Shown here in pieces: positions 26,302 to 36,751 of a DNA stretch of 64,000 nt. A model generated the notes under the pieces. That model did no database searches, had not been told where the DNA came from, and worked only from the letters and a program-made list of their open reading frames with translations. The number at the start of each line of letters is the position of its first letter. Positions within the stretch are counted from its first letter, which is position 1. This DNA comes from Arthrobacter sp. Bi83 (GTDB taxonomy: Bacteria > Actinomycetota > Actinomycetes > Actinomycetales > Micrococcaceae): the NCBI RefSeq assembly GCF_918698095.1, contig NZ_CAKKLY010000014.1, positions 27,295-91,294 of the forward strand, written 5' to 3'. Made by a program: the position numbers and the translations under genes.

Positions 26302-27644
26302 CGGCCAGCTCCGGCAGGGGCCAGGGATGCGCCCGTGACCGCGGCGCGGTTGCCCACTTCCTGCCAGCCCGCGCCGGCCGGGAATTCCCAGCGGACGCGG
26401 GAGGCGGCAAACATTTCGGCTCCCGTGCCCGGCAGCTTCGGCGCGGCGTAGCGGCCGTTGACGATCCGGACGGGCTCGGCGAAGTGTTCGTGAAGGTGGT
26501 CGACGTATTCGATCATGCGGCCCTCCTGGCTGCCGCTGACAGCGGCGTAATCGAAGAAGGAGAAGTGCTGGACCAACTCGCAGAGGCCCACGCCGCCGGC
26601 GTGCGGGCAGACGGGGACGCCGAACTTGGCCGCGAGCAGGAGGTTGGCAATGTTTTCGTTGACGCCGCCCACACGGGTGGAATCGAGCTGCAGGACGTCG
26701 ATGGCGCCGGCCTGCAGGAGCTGCTTGAACACGATGCGGCTCGCCACGGCCTCGCCGGTGGCAACGCGGACCGGGGAAACGCCCTTTCGAATTTCGGCGT
26801 GGCCCAGGATGTCGTCCGTGCTGGTCGGTTCTTCGATCCAGTACGGGTTGAATTCCGCGAGCTGGTTGACCCATTCGACGGCCTCGGACACTTCCCACCG
26901 CTGGTTGGCGTCGATGGCTATCGGGAGGTCGCCCACTGCCTGGCGGGCCAGGGCCATGCGTCGGCGGTCATCGTTGATGTCGCCGCCCACCTTGAGCTTG
27001 ATCATTGAGAAGCCGTCGGCAGCCGCTTCCTTGCTCAGACGCACCAGCTTCTCGTCGCTGTAGCCCAGCCAGCCCGGCGAGGTGGTGTAGGCCGGGAACC
27101 CGTCAGCCATGAGCGCCGCAATGCGGGCGGCCTTTCCGTCCTGGCCAGCGCGCAGGATGTCCAGCGCCTGCTGGGGGTTGAGGGCGTCCCGGATGTGGGT
27201 GAAGTCCACCACGTCCACGAGCTCTTCGGGGGCCATCTCGCTCAGCAGGAGCCAGAGCGGCTTGTTCTCGCGGCGGGCGCGGATGTCCCACAAGGCGCTC
27301 ACCAGGGCGCCGCACGCCATCTGTGTCACGCCCTTCTCAGGCCCAAGCCAGCGGAGCTGGGAGTCATGGACGAGCCGCTTGGACGCGCCGCCGAGGTCAT
27401 AGATCAGTTCATCGATGTCCCGGCCTACCAGCAGGCGGGCGTAGGCGTCGATCGCGGCCGTCAGTATCTCGTTGCCGCGGCCGCAGCTGAACACGAAGCC
27501 GTGGCCTTCATCGCCCGCGTCGGTGCGGATGACCACGTACGCGGCGGAGTAGTCCGGGTCAACGTTGACCGCGTCGGAGCCGTCGAGTTCCAGGGACGTC
27601 GGAAACCGCACGTCTTGGGTCTTGATGGAGGTAATGGAAGGCAT
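26298..27644 (-). CDS. fucD: L-fuconate/D-arabinonate dehydratase-type enolase superfamily enzyme
   Basis: 448 aa from the ATG at 27644. It matches the mandelate-racemase subgroup FucD: Lys216-x-Lys218 (IKLKVG), metal ligands Asp245 (DANQRW), Glu271 ([10 protein letters not shown]) and Glu298 (GEAVASR), and general acid/base His348 (CPHAGGVGL). FucD removes water from L-fuconate to give 2-keto-3-deoxy-L-fuconate. The same stereochemistry fits D-arabinonate. Because the operon continues with a FAH-type dehydratase and a semialdehyde dehydrogenase rather than a 2-keto-3-deoxyfuconate dehydrogenase, a pentonate such as D-arabinonate is a likely true substrate. First gene of the operon, with a palindromic operator just upstream. 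Confidence 0.88.
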   Translation of the reverse strand: MPSITSIKTQDVRFPTSLELDGSDAVNVDPDYSAAYVVIRTDAGDEGHGFVFSCGRGNEILTAAIDAYARLLVGRDIDELIYDLGGASKRLVHDSQLRWLGPEKGVTQMACGALVSALWDIRARRENKPLWLLLSEMAPEELVDVVDFTHIRDALNPQQALDILRAGQDGKAARIAALMADGFPAYTTSPGWLGYSDEKLVRLSKEAAADGFSMIKLKVGGDINDDRRRMALARQAVGDLPIAIDANQRWEVSEAVEWVNQLAEFNPYWIEEPTSTDDILGHAEIRKGVSPVRVATGEAVASRIVFKQLLQAGAIDVLQLDSTRVGGVNENIANLLLAAKFGVPVCPHAGGVGLCELVQHFSFFDYAAVSGSQEGRMIEYVDHLHEHFAEPVRIVNGRYAAPKLPGTGAEMFAASRVRWEFPAGAGWQEVGNRAAVTGASLAPAGAGR

Positions 27645-27687
27645 GGATCTCTTCTCTCGGGGCAGTTCTGGAGGGGCGGTCATGATT

Positions 27688-27717
27688 TCCTATATGAATT
27701 TCGATAATCATATAGGA
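27688..27717. promoter_or_regulatory. Operator for the sugar-acid operon
   Basis: A perfect inverted repeat, TCCTATATGA then 10 bases then TCATATAGGA, 43 bases before the dehydratase ATG. The half-site CTATATGA also occurs twice upstream of the MFS gene at 28687-28717, so one regulator, presumably the GntR between them, is likely to bind all of these sites. Confidence 0.75.
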
Positions 27718-27791
27718 ATCCTGTTCCCGATCAAGCCCCCGGGTTCGGCGCCGGACGGATTTCGTGCGCGGGATGGTGGTTTTCGGGCGCG

Positions 27792-27824
27792 AAAAAGCCC
27801 CGGCCCTGCGGGCTGGGGCTTTTT
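27792..27824 (-). terminator. Rho-independent terminator of the GntR gene
   Basis: Stem of 15 bp with one G-T pair (27792-27806 with 27810-27824), three-base loop. On the minus strand the stem ends in TTTTT directly after the hairpin, 16 bases past the GntR stop, so it should separate the regulator transcript from the dehydratase operon. Confidence 0.88.
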
Positions 27825-27840
27825 TGAACTGGTGATCCGC

Positions 27841-28617
27841 TTACCTGATGATCCTCTTACGGGGCGGGCCACTGTCCTCCAGCGGCGACAGTTCGGCATG
27901 CCCCTGAAAGGCCTGCGCAAACCTTTCGAAGGAATTGCGAATATGGCTGGCCATTGCAGCCTCGGCGCGCTCGGGTTCGCAAGCCTCGATAGCCTCCCTG
28001 ACGGCCGAGTGTTCGGCCACCGTGATGGCACCGTCGACGTCGGCCGGGTAGAGCCGGAAGGTGTGGAGGTGGCAGTGGGTCTGCGCAAACGCGTGGCGCA
28101 CCACGGGGTTTCCCGAGGCCGCCAGGATGGTGTCGTGGAAGCGCGTGTCATGGGCCACCAGATCCTGGCGCAGGTCCATGCTGCTCTTCATGGTGTTCCG
28201 GAAGCCCGCGAGCTCCTGCTCAAGAGCAGCGGCAGGGTTGGCCAGCCGGTCCACGGCGGCCGAGCGCGCCGCCCACGGCTCCACCAGCAGCCGGAACTCA
28301 AACAGTGAACGCAGCTCCGCCAGCTCAAGCAGTGGCGTAGTGCTGTACCCGCGGCCGGGGCTGTAAACCACGAGATTGTCACCCTCGAGGCGCTGCAGGA
28401 CCTCGCGGACCGGCGTCTGGGACACCCCAAGGCTGCGCGCCACGGCATCGATATTAATCCGCGTTCCCGGCGCAATTTCACCCTCCAGGATCGAGGCGCG
28501 CATGGACGAATAGACGTCGGTGACGGCTGCCTTGCTTCGGGAAACATCGGACGGTTGACGTGGGGGCACGCGTTTACCTCTTGGTTCAGAACTGGCGGAA
28601 GTCGCTTCGGGAATCAT
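27841..28617 (-). CDS. GntR-family regulator (FCD subfamily) of the sugar-acid module
   Basis: 258 aa. The winged helix (VYSSMRASILEGEIAPGTRINIDAVARSLGVSQTPVREVLQRL) is at about 35-95 and the FCD domain follows (LFEFRLLVEPWAARSAA, HDTRFHDTILAASGNP, HCHLHTFRLY), with the His/Asp metal-site positions present. No good ribosome site precedes the ATG at 28617; a GTG at 28569 is an alternative start. The gene sits between the dehydratase operon and the divergent MFS gene, both of which carry CTATATGA sites. Confidence 0.88.
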   Translation of the reverse strand: MIPEATSASSEPRGKRVPPRQPSDVSRSKAAVTDVYSSMRASILEGEIAPGTRINIDAVARSLGVSQTPVREVLQRLEGDNLVVYSPGRGYSTTPLLELAELRSLFEFRLLVEPWAARSAAVDRLANPAAALEQELAGFRNTMKSSMDLRQDLVAHDTRFHDTILAASGNPVVRHAFAQTHCHLHTFRLYPADVDGAITVAEHSAVREAIEACEPERAEAAMASHIRNSFERFAQAFQGHAELSPLEDSGPPRKRIIR

Positions 28618-28686
28618 AAGCCACAGCCGGCCGCCGAGGACTCCAGAAGCTTTTTTCTGAAACGGGACTTGATCCGGATCACATTA

Positions 28687-28717
28687 TCTATATGATTAAC
28701 CAGATTCCTATATGATT
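28687..28717. promoter_or_regulatory. Direct-repeat operator upstream of the MFS carrier
   Basis: Two copies of CTATATGATT, at 28688-28697 and 28708-28717, spaced 20 bases start to start, roughly two helical turns. They lie about 80 bases before the MFS ATG and about 70 bases upstream of the GntR start. Same half-site as the palindrome at 27688-27717. Confidence 0.7.
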
Positions 28718-28797
28718 TTGGCGCCGACATCTTCGGCGTCTTCCCTCCCGCCGGTGCCTCAGGCACCCGAAGCCATGTTCACGTCGAAGGAGACCGC

Positions 28798-30138
28798 ATG
28801 ACTGCGCTCGGAAGCAAGACCGCCACCAAATCATCCCCCACACCGCCGCGCCTGATGACCCGAAAACGCTGGGTCATCATCTGGCTCGCCTTCATCGGGC
28901 TCAGCATCAACTACCTTGACCGCTCAAGCCTGAGCGTCGCCCTGCCGTTCATGGGCAAGGACTTCGAGCTCACGGCCACGCAGCAGGGACTCATCTTTGC
29001 CGCCTTCTTCTGGGCCTACGACTTCTGCCAGCTCGCAGCCGGCTGGTACGTGGACAAGGTGGGACCGCGCCGCTCATTCTCGCTGGCCGCCGTATGGTGG
29101 TCCGTTTTCACCATGGTGACCGCGGCCGCGACGAGCTTCTGGTCGCTTTTCGCCGCCAGGTTCCTCCTCGGCGTCGGCGAAAGCCCGGCTCCCAGCACCG
29201 CCGCCAAGGTGGTGGCCACCTGGTTCCCGGTCCGGGAGCGGGCCTTCGCCACGAGCATCTGGGACTCCGGATCGCGGGTTGGCGCCGTCATCGCGCTGCC
29301 AATCGTCACCCTGATCGTGGCCCTCACCTCCTGGCACGCGGTCTTCATCATCATCGGAGTCGCCGGACTCATCTGGGCCGCCATCTGGTGGAAGGTGTAC
29401 CGCAGCCCGCAGGAGCACCCGGGAGCCAATGCCGCCGAAGTCAGCTACATCGAAGAAGGCGGCGCCCGGAGCGAAGCCAGTGATGACGCCGGCGCCGCCA
29501 AGCTGCCGTGGCGTTCACTCTTCAAGTACCGCACCATCCTCAGCATGATGTTCGGCTTCTTCTGCCTGAACAGCGCCATCTACTTCTTCATCACCTTCTT
29601 CCCGAGCTACCTCGTGAAGGAGCGCGGCTTCGACCTCCTGAAGCTCGGCTTCTTCGGAGCCATCCCCGGTATCTGCGCCGTGCTGTGCGGCTGGCTCGGC
29701 GGCTACCTGGCCGACCGCGCAGTCCGGAATGGCGTATCCGTGACCAAGGTGCGCAAAACCGCCATCTCCGGCGGCCTGGCGGGCGGCTCGGTCATCATGT
29801 TCGCTGCACTGGTTCCCGAAGCCTGGATGGCCCTGGCCCTCCTGTCAGTGGCGTACTCGAGCCTCACCGTGGCGGCCACGGGAATCTGGTCGCTGCCGGC
29901 CGACGTCGCCCCCAGCTCGCGGCACGTCGGCTCCATCGGCGGACTGCAGAACTTCGCCTCCAACCTGGCCGGCATCTTCACCCCGATCCTGATCGGCGTG
30001 CTCGTCGACCAGACCGGCTCATTCGTGGCGCCGCTGGCCGTGATCGGCGGGGTCTCCCTCGTCGGTGCCGCCAACTACCTGTTCGTGATGGGCAAGATCG
30101 AGCCACTCAAGGTCAAGGCTCCGGCGCCCGTCGCCTAG
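28798..30138 (+). CDS. MFS transporter, ACS family, probable sugar-acid:H+ symporter
   Basis: A 446-aa 12-segment carrier. WLAFIGLSINYLDRSSLSVALPFM and FAAFFWAYDFCQLAAGWYVDKVGPRR are typical of the D-galactonate/glucarate transporter group. It is oriented away from the GntR gene and shares its operator motif with the dehydratase operon, so it should import the aldonate that FucD and its partners degrade. An AAGGAG site precedes the ATG at about 9 bases. Confidence 0.9.
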   Translation: MTALGSKTATKSSPTPPRLMTRKRWVIIWLAFIGLSINYLDRSSLSVALPFMGKDFELTATQQGLIFAAFFWAYDFCQLAAGWYVDKVGPRRSFSLAAVWWSVFTMVTAAATSFWSLFAARFLLGVGESPAPSTAAKVVATWFPVRERAFATSIWDSGSRVGAVIALPIVTLIVALTSWHAVFIIIGVAGLIWAAIWWKVYRSPQEHPGANAAEVSYIEEGGARSEASDDAGAAKLPWRSLFKYRTILSMMFGFFCLNSAIYFFITFFPSYLVKERGFDLLKLGFFGAIPGICAVLCGWLGGYLADRAVRNGVSVTKVRKTAISGGLAGGSVIMFAALVPEAWMALALLSVAYSSLTVAATGIWSLPADVAPSSRHVGSIGGLQNFASNLAGIFTPILIGVLVDQTGSFVAPLAVIGGVSLVGAANYLFVMGKIEPLKVKAPAPVA

Positions 30139-30148
30139 CTGCAATAAA

Positions 30149-30217
30149 CAGCAACGCGGGGTCACTTGCCGCCCGATCCAGACCTCCGGATGGGCGGTAA
30201 GTGACCCCGCGTTGCTG
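30149..30217. repeat. Dispersed hairpin element, copy A
   Basis: A near-perfect 26-bp inverted repeat with one G-T wobble: arms 30149-30174 and 30192-30217. The outer arm begins CAGCAACGCGGGGTCACTT. It lies between the convergent MFS and pyridoxamine-oxidase-like genes and can act as a bidirectional terminator. The outer arm is shared with 22792-22860, which argues for a repeat family rather than an ordinary terminator. Confidence 0.85.
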
Positions 30218-30230
30218 CTATCTGGAGGAG

Positions 30231-30713
30231 CTACAGCTCCACAGTCCCGCTTTCGCCCACGCTCATGCGGCTGTGGGTCACCTTGGACTTGACCCACTGC
30301 AGGACGGTGGCCGCGGTGCCTCCCGGGCTGGTCCAGTACTCAGCCGAGTCAGAGTCGACGCGCAGCAGGACCACCTCAGGGGTGTCCGGCCCGTCGGGGA
30401 ACCACGCTTCAACCGTCTGGTTCCACATCTCGCGGATCGTCGCCCGGTCCCTGACCACTTCCGCCGTTCCGGCCACGGACACCCATTCGGTGTTCTTGCC
30501 GAAGGACACGTTGACCCGCGGGTCCGCACCGATGTGGGCCACCTGGGAGGTTCCCTCCCCGGTGAAGAACCACATGTCGCCGTCGCTCTTGACGTCCTGG
30601 ACGGCCAGCGGCCGGCTGACCAGAGTGCCTTCTTCGTTGATGGTGGTGAACATTCCGATGTGGGAATCGTTGATGATGTCCGTGACTTTGCTGATGTTTT
30701 CATTTTCCGGCAT
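30231..30713 (-). CDS. Pyridoxamine 5'-phosphate oxidase-like general stress protein
   Basis: 160 aa. The split-barrel flavin-binding fold is indicated by GMFTTINEEGTLVSRPLAVQDVKSDGDMWFFTGEGTSQVAHI and VNVSFGKNTEWVSVAGTAEVV. It matches the general-stress-protein-26 branch, which binds FMN or F420 and whose role is poorly defined. Single gene, convergent with the sugar-acid carrier. Confidence 0.85.
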   Translation of the reverse strand: MPENENISKVTDIINDSHIGMFTTINEEGTLVSRPLAVQDVKSDGDMWFFTGEGTSQVAHIGADPRVNVSFGKNTEWVSVAGTAEVVRDRATIREMWNQTVEAWFPDGPDTPEVVLLRVDSDSAEYWTSPGGTAATVLQWVKSKVTHSRMSVGESGTVEL

Positions 30714-30810
30714 GCTGTCACCTCGTTCTGTTCAGTCTGGGAAATCTTCCCCTCGGACCAGCGTATTGGTAAGCGTGCTTACTTTCCACCCGTGAGGACA
30801 CCCGGGAAGG

Positions 30811-32328
30811 TTACCGTCCGCGCGCCAGCACCTGGCCGCGGAAGAACTCCGGCCGGATCCTGGCCATCACCAGCATGACCACCACACCGAGCAGGATCAC
30901 GCCCATGCCGAGGATGAACACCATGCCCACTCCGCCCACGGAGGAGCCGGAACCGTACTCGGGATCCATGGAGTCGTAGGCGGTCTTGAAGAACATGACC
31001 AGCAGGATGACGCCGCCCAGGAGAGGAGCGAGGAATTTGAAGAAGAATGCGCGGGCGTTGCTGAACGCCACGGCCCGGAAGAACCAGACGCAGGCCAGCG
31101 CCGTGATGCCGTAGTAGAAACAGATCATCATGCCCAGCGCCGTGATGGTGTCCCAGAGGGCGTTCTCCGAAGTGGTCCGGGTGATGACGTAGAAGGCTGC
31201 CGCAGCGATGGCCGCGGCAATCGTGGCGTAGCTCGGCGACTTGAACGCCGGGCTGACCTTGCCGAACGTCGCCGGCAGTGCCTTGTAGTGCCCCATGGCC
31301 AGCAGTGTCCGCGCCGGTGAAACGAACGTGGACTGCAGCGATGCCGCCGAGCTGCTGAGAATGGCCAGGGACATCAGGATGGCGAACGGCCCCATCACCG
31401 GCCCGGAGAGGACGGCAAAAATACTGGACTGGTTCTCCGGGTTGCCCGTGCCCAGCCCGGTTTCACCCACGCCGGCGAAAGACAGAGTGGCGAGGGCGGC
31501 AGTCATGTAGATGGCCATGATCACCACGACGGTGACCGTTGCCGCGCGCCCGGGAGTCTTTTCGGGGTTCCGGGTCTCCTCGTTCATCGTGAGCGTCACG
31601 TCCCACCCCCAGTAGATGAAGATGGAGAGCGATACGCCGGCGGCGAAGGACGAGAACGAGTCCACCGCAAACGGGTTGAACCAGTCCGGCGAGATGGCCG
31701 TGGCGTCGAAGGCCGAGCCGTTGGCCACGTGCAGGAAGGCCGACGTCGCGAACCAGCCGAGCACCAGCAGCTGGAAGCCCACCAGGACGTACTGGACGCC
31801 CTTGGTGGTTTCCATGCCCCGGTAGGAGATCCAGCAGGCCAGTGCGATGAACACCAGAGTGGTGGCGATGTTCAGCGGCAGGTTGGCGGTCAGCTCCGCG
31901 AGGCCGGGGTTGCCCAGGAGCTGCGACAGCATGAGGTAGAAGAAGTCGACCGCCACCGCCGCGAGGTTGGACAGCACGATGATGGTAGCGGCGATGAGCC
32001 CCCAGCCGCCCATCCAGCCGATCCACGGGCCAAAGGCCCGCGTTGCCCAGGTGAAGGAGGTTCCGGCGTCGGGCATTGCGTTGTTGAGTTCGCGGTACCC
32101 GAGCGCCACCAGCAGCATGGGGATGAATCCCACCAGGAAGATGGCCGGCAGGTGCACGCCCACCTCGGAGACGGTGGGCCCGAGGGCCGCCGTCAGCGTG
32201 TACGCCGGGGCGATGCAGGACACCCCGATCACCACCGCGCCGATCAGCCCCACAGACCCGGCCTTCAGGCCCTTGTCACTCAGTTTCTTGTGCGAGTCCT
32301 GGGCGGCCGTGGCCTTAGTAGTACTCAT
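30811..32328 (-). CDS. APC-family amino acid/polyamine permease, probable putrescine importer
   Basis: 505 aa with about 12 hydrophobic segments. The N-terminal GLIGAVVIGVSCIAPAYTL and the segment FVSPARTLLAMGHYKALPATFGKVSP are characteristic APC-family motifs. It lies 56 bases downstream of the putrescine oxidase gene on the same strand and probably supplies its substrate. A GGAGAGG ribosome site precedes the ATG. A weak inverted repeat (ATTCA, 8 bases, TGAAT) at 32348-32365 may allow separate TetR control. Confidence 0.87.
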   Translation of the reverse strand: MSTTKATAAQDSHKKLSDKGLKAGSVGLIGAVVIGVSCIAPAYTLTAALGPTVSEVGVHLPAIFLVGFIPMLLVALGYRELNNAMPDAGTSFTWATRAFGPWIGWMGGWGLIAATIIVLSNLAAVAVDFFYLMLSQLLGNPGLAELTANLPLNIATTLVFIALACWISYRGMETTKGVQYVLVGFQLLVLGWFATSAFLHVANGSAFDATAISPDWFNPFAVDSFSSFAAGVSLSIFIYWGWDVTLTMNEETRNPEKTPGRAATVTVVVIMAIYMTAALATLSFAGVGETGLGTGNPENQSSIFAVLSGPVMGPFAILMSLAILSSSAASLQSTFVSPARTLLAMGHYKALPATFGKVSPAFKSPSYATIAAAIAAAAFYVITRTTSENALWDTITALGMMICFYYGITALACVWFFRAVAFSNARAFFFKFLAPLLGGVILLVMFFKTAYDSMDPEYGSGSSVGGVGMVFILGMGVILLGVVVMLVMARIRPEFFRGQVLARGR

Positions 32329-32347
32329 GGGATTGCCTCTCCGGAAA

Positions 32348-32365
32348 ATTCATTCGTCTTTGAAT
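32348..32365. promoter_or_regulatory. Possible secondary TetR site before the permease gene
   Basis: Inverted repeat ATTCA at 32348-32352 and TGAAT at 32361-32365. The arms resemble part of the palindrome at 33886-33906. Weak on its own. Confidence 0.35.
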
Positions 32366-32384
32366 GGAGGTGGGGGCGGCCAGG

Positions 32385-33884
<1,500 letters not shown>

Positions 33885-33885
33885 C

Positions 33886-33906
33886 TAAATGAATGGTATT
33901 CATTTA
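33886..33906. promoter_or_regulatory. TetR operator between putrescine oxidase and its regulator
   Basis: Perfect 9-bp inverted repeat TAAATGAAT and ATTCATTTA with a three-base spacer, AT-rich in a GC-rich setting, in the divergent promoter region. Such symmetry and spacing fit a TetR dimer. Confidence 0.75.
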
Positions 33907-33988
33907 CGAGAACTATAGCTGTTCTGCCGGAGTACCGGAAGAGGCTGATGGAATAGTGTTTGAGAGACCGCCCGCAGAAAGGCCAGCC

Positions 33989-34702
33989 ATGCCGGCACCA
34001 CCCGCCGCCCCAGGACACACCTCCCTGGGAGACCCCGCCGAGCCGGAGGCGAAAACCGAGAACGGACGGCGTCGCGCCGGCCGGCCCGTGGGCGCGGTCC
34101 TGGACAAGGCCGGCATCACTGCCGCGGCTCTGCAGCTCATTGAAAAGAAGGGCTACGACGGCCTCACCATGGCCGCGCTGGCCCGCTCCCTGAACGTGGC
34201 GCCGTCGGCGCTGTACAACCACGTGAGTTCCAAGGGCGACGTGCTACTCCTCGTGGAGGACCACCTTGCCGCGCTGGTGGACGTGTCAGCATTCGGTGCG
34301 GAGCCGTGGGAGGATGCGGTGCGGAAGTGGGCATGGAGCTACCGCGACGTGTTTTCGCAGCACACGCCACTGATTCCGGTCATTGCCGTTCTGCCCGTCA
34401 CCGATGCCCCGCAGACATTGGCGATGTACGAGACCGTGAGCGCGGGCTTCCGCGATGCAGATTTCCCGGAGGAGCGGATTGTCTCCTCCATCGTGGCGCT
34501 GGAGTCGTTCATCTTCGGCTCGGCCTACGACGTCACCGCGCCCGCGGACATCTTCGACGCCGGCAGCATGGCCGAAGCGACACCGAGCTTCACAGGGGCC
34601 GTACGCAGCCTGGCGGCGCAGGGCCATGAGCGGCCGGCCGACGTCGCCTTCAGCCTGGGCCTCGAGGCGCTGATCTCGGGGCTGGGTGCGCTGCGGCAGT
34701 AA
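33989..34702 (+). CDS. TetR-family regulator of the putrescine module
   Basis: 237 aa from the ATG at 33989, which has AGAAAGG six bases upstream; the frame is open to 33893 but that would include the operator. The helix-turn-helix region (ITAAALQLIEKKGYDGLTMAALARSLNVAPSALYNHVSSKGD) is at about 40-82, followed by a TetR C-terminal ligand-binding domain. Divergent from putrescine oxidase with a palindrome between, so it most likely represses the oxidase and permease. Confidence 0.87.
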   Translation: MPAPPAAPGHTSLGDPAEPEAKTENGRRRAGRPVGAVLDKAGITAAALQLIEKKGYDGLTMAALARSLNVAPSALYNHVSSKGDVLLLVEDHLAALVDVSAFGAEPWEDAVRKWAWSYRDVFSQHTPLIPVIAVLPVTDAPQTLAMYETVSAGFRDADFPEERIVSSIVALESFIFGSAYDVTAPADIFDAGSMAEATPSFTGAVRSLAAQGHERPADVAFSLGLEALISGLGALRQ

Positions 34703-34741
34703 CGGAACAGACGTTGGCGCTGTGAGCCAAGGCAGAACAGC

Positions 34742-34780
34742 CAAGTAAGGCAGACGGTGTCAGACCATCTGCCTTACTTG
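34742..34780. terminator. Hairpin terminator between TetR and the DHA2 efflux gene
   Basis: A 17-bp stem with one mismatch (arms 34742-34758 and 34764-34780) and a five-base loop, followed on the plus strand by a T-rich stretch. It separates two convergent genes. Confidence 0.75.
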
Positions 34781-34800
34781 ATGTTCTTCTGGCCTAGTCT

Positions 34801-36276
34801 TCAGCTACGTTTTCCGGCGGAGCGGCGGCGCGCCGGCGATGCCGCGATGAGCAGGGCAGCTATGGCCACGGCCGCGCTCAGGATGAGGCCGGGGCGGTAT
34901 TGCTCCAGCATTGCGGCCGCATTTACGCCGGCGCCGCCGGTGGATTCGTCGCCATGACCGCTGACCATCGCCGTGGTGACGGCCAGCACCAGGGCGGCCC
35001 CCACCTGCGTACTGGTCTGGATCAGGCCGGCCGCCAGGCCCTGCTCGGAATTCCGGATGCCCGCCGTGGCCTGGACGTTGATGGACGGGAATGCCAGGGC
35101 GAAGCCGACGCCCAGCAGCAGGACCGACGGCAGGATATCCGTCACGTAGTTGGGTGTGGTGCCCACGCGCAGGAACAGCACGTAGCCAAGCGCCAGCGAC
35201 GCCAGTCCGGTCAGGATCAGCCGCGGAGCCCCAAACCTGTCGATGAGCCGGTCCGCGAAGGGTGCGCTGGAGGCCACGAGAAGCCCGGTCGGCAGTAGTG
35301 CCAGCGCCATGCCCAGAGGGCTCCAGCCCAGCACGGACTGCAGGTAAAGCGTGAGGATGAACTGGAAACTCAAATACGAGCCGAACAGCCCCACGGCACT
35401 GAGGTTGGCCCGGGCCACCCAGCCTTCCTTGAGGATGCTGAACCGGATCAGGGGGTGTTTGACGCGGTTTTCGATCACGGCGAACGCTCCCAGCACCGCT
35501 GCGGAGGCCACGAATCCGGCGATAGTTGCCACAGATCCCCAGCCATTCCCGGGTGCCGATACCAGCGTGTAGACCAGTCCCAGCATGCCGGCCGCGAGTG
35601 TCACGGCGCCCCAGACGTCGTGCCCGCTGTCCTGCTCTGTGCCTTCGCCCTTGCCGGCGGCAGCGTCCCGGGGGATGTACTTCAGGCCAAGAATCACGAC
35701 GGCGACCGCCACCGGCACCGAGACCAGGAAGGTCCAGCGCCAGCTCATGGCAGTCATGAGGCCTCCGACGACCAGTCCCAGCGAGAAGCCGCTTGCACCA
35801 AAGGTGGTGAAGATGGAGACGGCGCGGTTCCGTTCCCGGCCTTCGGCGAAATTGGTGGTGATGATGGAGAAACCGGCAGGAGCCGTGAACGCCGCGGCCA
35901 GTCCCTTGACGAAGCGGGTGGCAATCAGCAGGGCAGGGTCATCCACCAGGCCGCCGAGCAGGGAAGCGGCGGCGAAGACACTGAGCGCAATGAGGAAGAT
36001 GCGACGCCGGCCGAGAAGGTCCGCCATCCGGCCGCCCAGCAGGAGCAGACTTCCGTAGCCGAGCACGTAGGCGGAGACGATCCATTGGAGGGATTCGGTT
36101 CCCAGGTGGAGCTCGGTGCCGATCGAGGGCAGTGCCACGCCGACCATGGAGACGTCCAGCGCGTCAAGGGCCAGAACGGTGCACAGCACCAGCAGCAGCA
36201 TCCACTGCGTGCGGGTCCACTGGACTGGTGTGAGCCGTTCTCCGGCGGTTCTTTGGAGGGTGGAAGGTGAAGTCAT
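34801..36276 (-). CDS. MFS drug-efflux transporter, DHA2 (EmrB/QacA) family
   Basis: 491 aa with about 14 hydrophobic segments. Motif C-type and D1-type sequences are visible: LDALDVSMVGVALPSI in helix 1, SYVLGYGSLLLLGGRMADLLGRRR between helices 2 and 3, and ATRFVKGLAAAFTAPAGFS. DHA2 carriers export drugs or toxic metabolites with proton antiport. Divergent from a MarR gene with an AT-rich promoter region between, the common arrangement for an inducible efflux pump. Confidence 0.9.
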   Translation of the reverse strand: MTSPSTLQRTAGERLTPVQWTRTQWMLLLVLCTVLALDALDVSMVGVALPSIGTELHLGTESLQWIVSAYVLGYGSLLLLGGRMADLLGRRRIFLIALSVFAAASLLGGLVDDPALLIATRFVKGLAAAFTAPAGFSIITTNFAEGRERNRAVSIFTTFGASGFSLGLVVGGLMTAMSWRWTFLVSVPVAVAVVILGLKYIPRDAAAGKGEGTEQDSGHDVWGAVTLAAGMLGLVYTLVSAPGNGWGSVATIAGFVASAAVLGAFAVIENRVKHPLIRFSILKEGWVARANLSAVGLFGSYLSFQFILTLYLQSVLGWSPLGMALALLPTGLLVASSAPFADRLIDRFGAPRLILTGLASLALGYVLFLRVGTTPNYVTDILPSVLLLGVGFALAFPSINVQATAGIRNSEQGLAAGLIQTSTQVGAALVLAVTTAMVSGHGDESTGGAGVNAAAMLEQYRPGLILSAAVAIAALLIAASPARRRSAGKRS

Positions 36277-36360
36277 GACATCAATTTATATGACACGTCA
36301 TTGAATGACAAGGAATATTATGACGTGGACTTTTAATCCGTCATGAATTAGAATCTCTGC

Positions 36361-36738
36361 ATGGCAACACCGCAGGACCGTCAGCTGGTTGAGCAATGGC
36401 GCAGCATCCAGAGCACTTATTTCCGCACCGCAGGGGCGATCGACCGCGCGCTGGAGTCGAGGTTCAGCATCGGCCTGACCGAGTTTGAAATCCTGGACCT
36501 TGTGGCCGAAACCGCAGAGGCGGCATGCAGGATGAAGCAGCTCGGTGAGCGCACGCCGATGACCCAAAGTGCGATGTCCAAAGTGGTGGACAGACTCGAA
36601 AAAGCCGGACTCATCTCACGCCACTCCTGCGAAGATGACCGGCGCTCCTTGTTTCTGGAACTTACCGACGCCGGCCGTGAACTCCACCAGCAAGCCGCCG
36701 TCGAACACCGCGCACTGCTCAAGGAAAACCTGGCCTAA
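36361..36738 (+). CDS. MarR-family regulator
   Basis: 125 aa, slightly short for the family. It has the winged helix with TPMTQSAMSKVVDRLEKAGLISRHSCEDDRRSLFLELTDAG, where DDRRS is the wing motif, and flanking dimerisation helices. Divergent from the DHA2 efflux gene. The 84-base promoter region contains several TGAC/GTCA elements (about 36290-36340), suitable for a MarR dimer. Confidence 0.9.
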   Translation: MATPQDRQLVEQWRSIQSTYFRTAGAIDRALESRFSIGLTEFEILDLVAETAEAACRMKQLGERTPMTQSAMSKVVDRLEKAGLISRHSCEDDRRSLFLELTDAGRELHQQAAVEHRALLKENLA

Positions 36739-36751
36739 GACCCCAATCCGG

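Noticed and set aside
26302..26898. Upstream extension of the aldehyde dehydrogenase frame
   Set aside because: It overlaps the well-defined dehydratase gene in another frame; homology and the ATGA coupling start at 26301.
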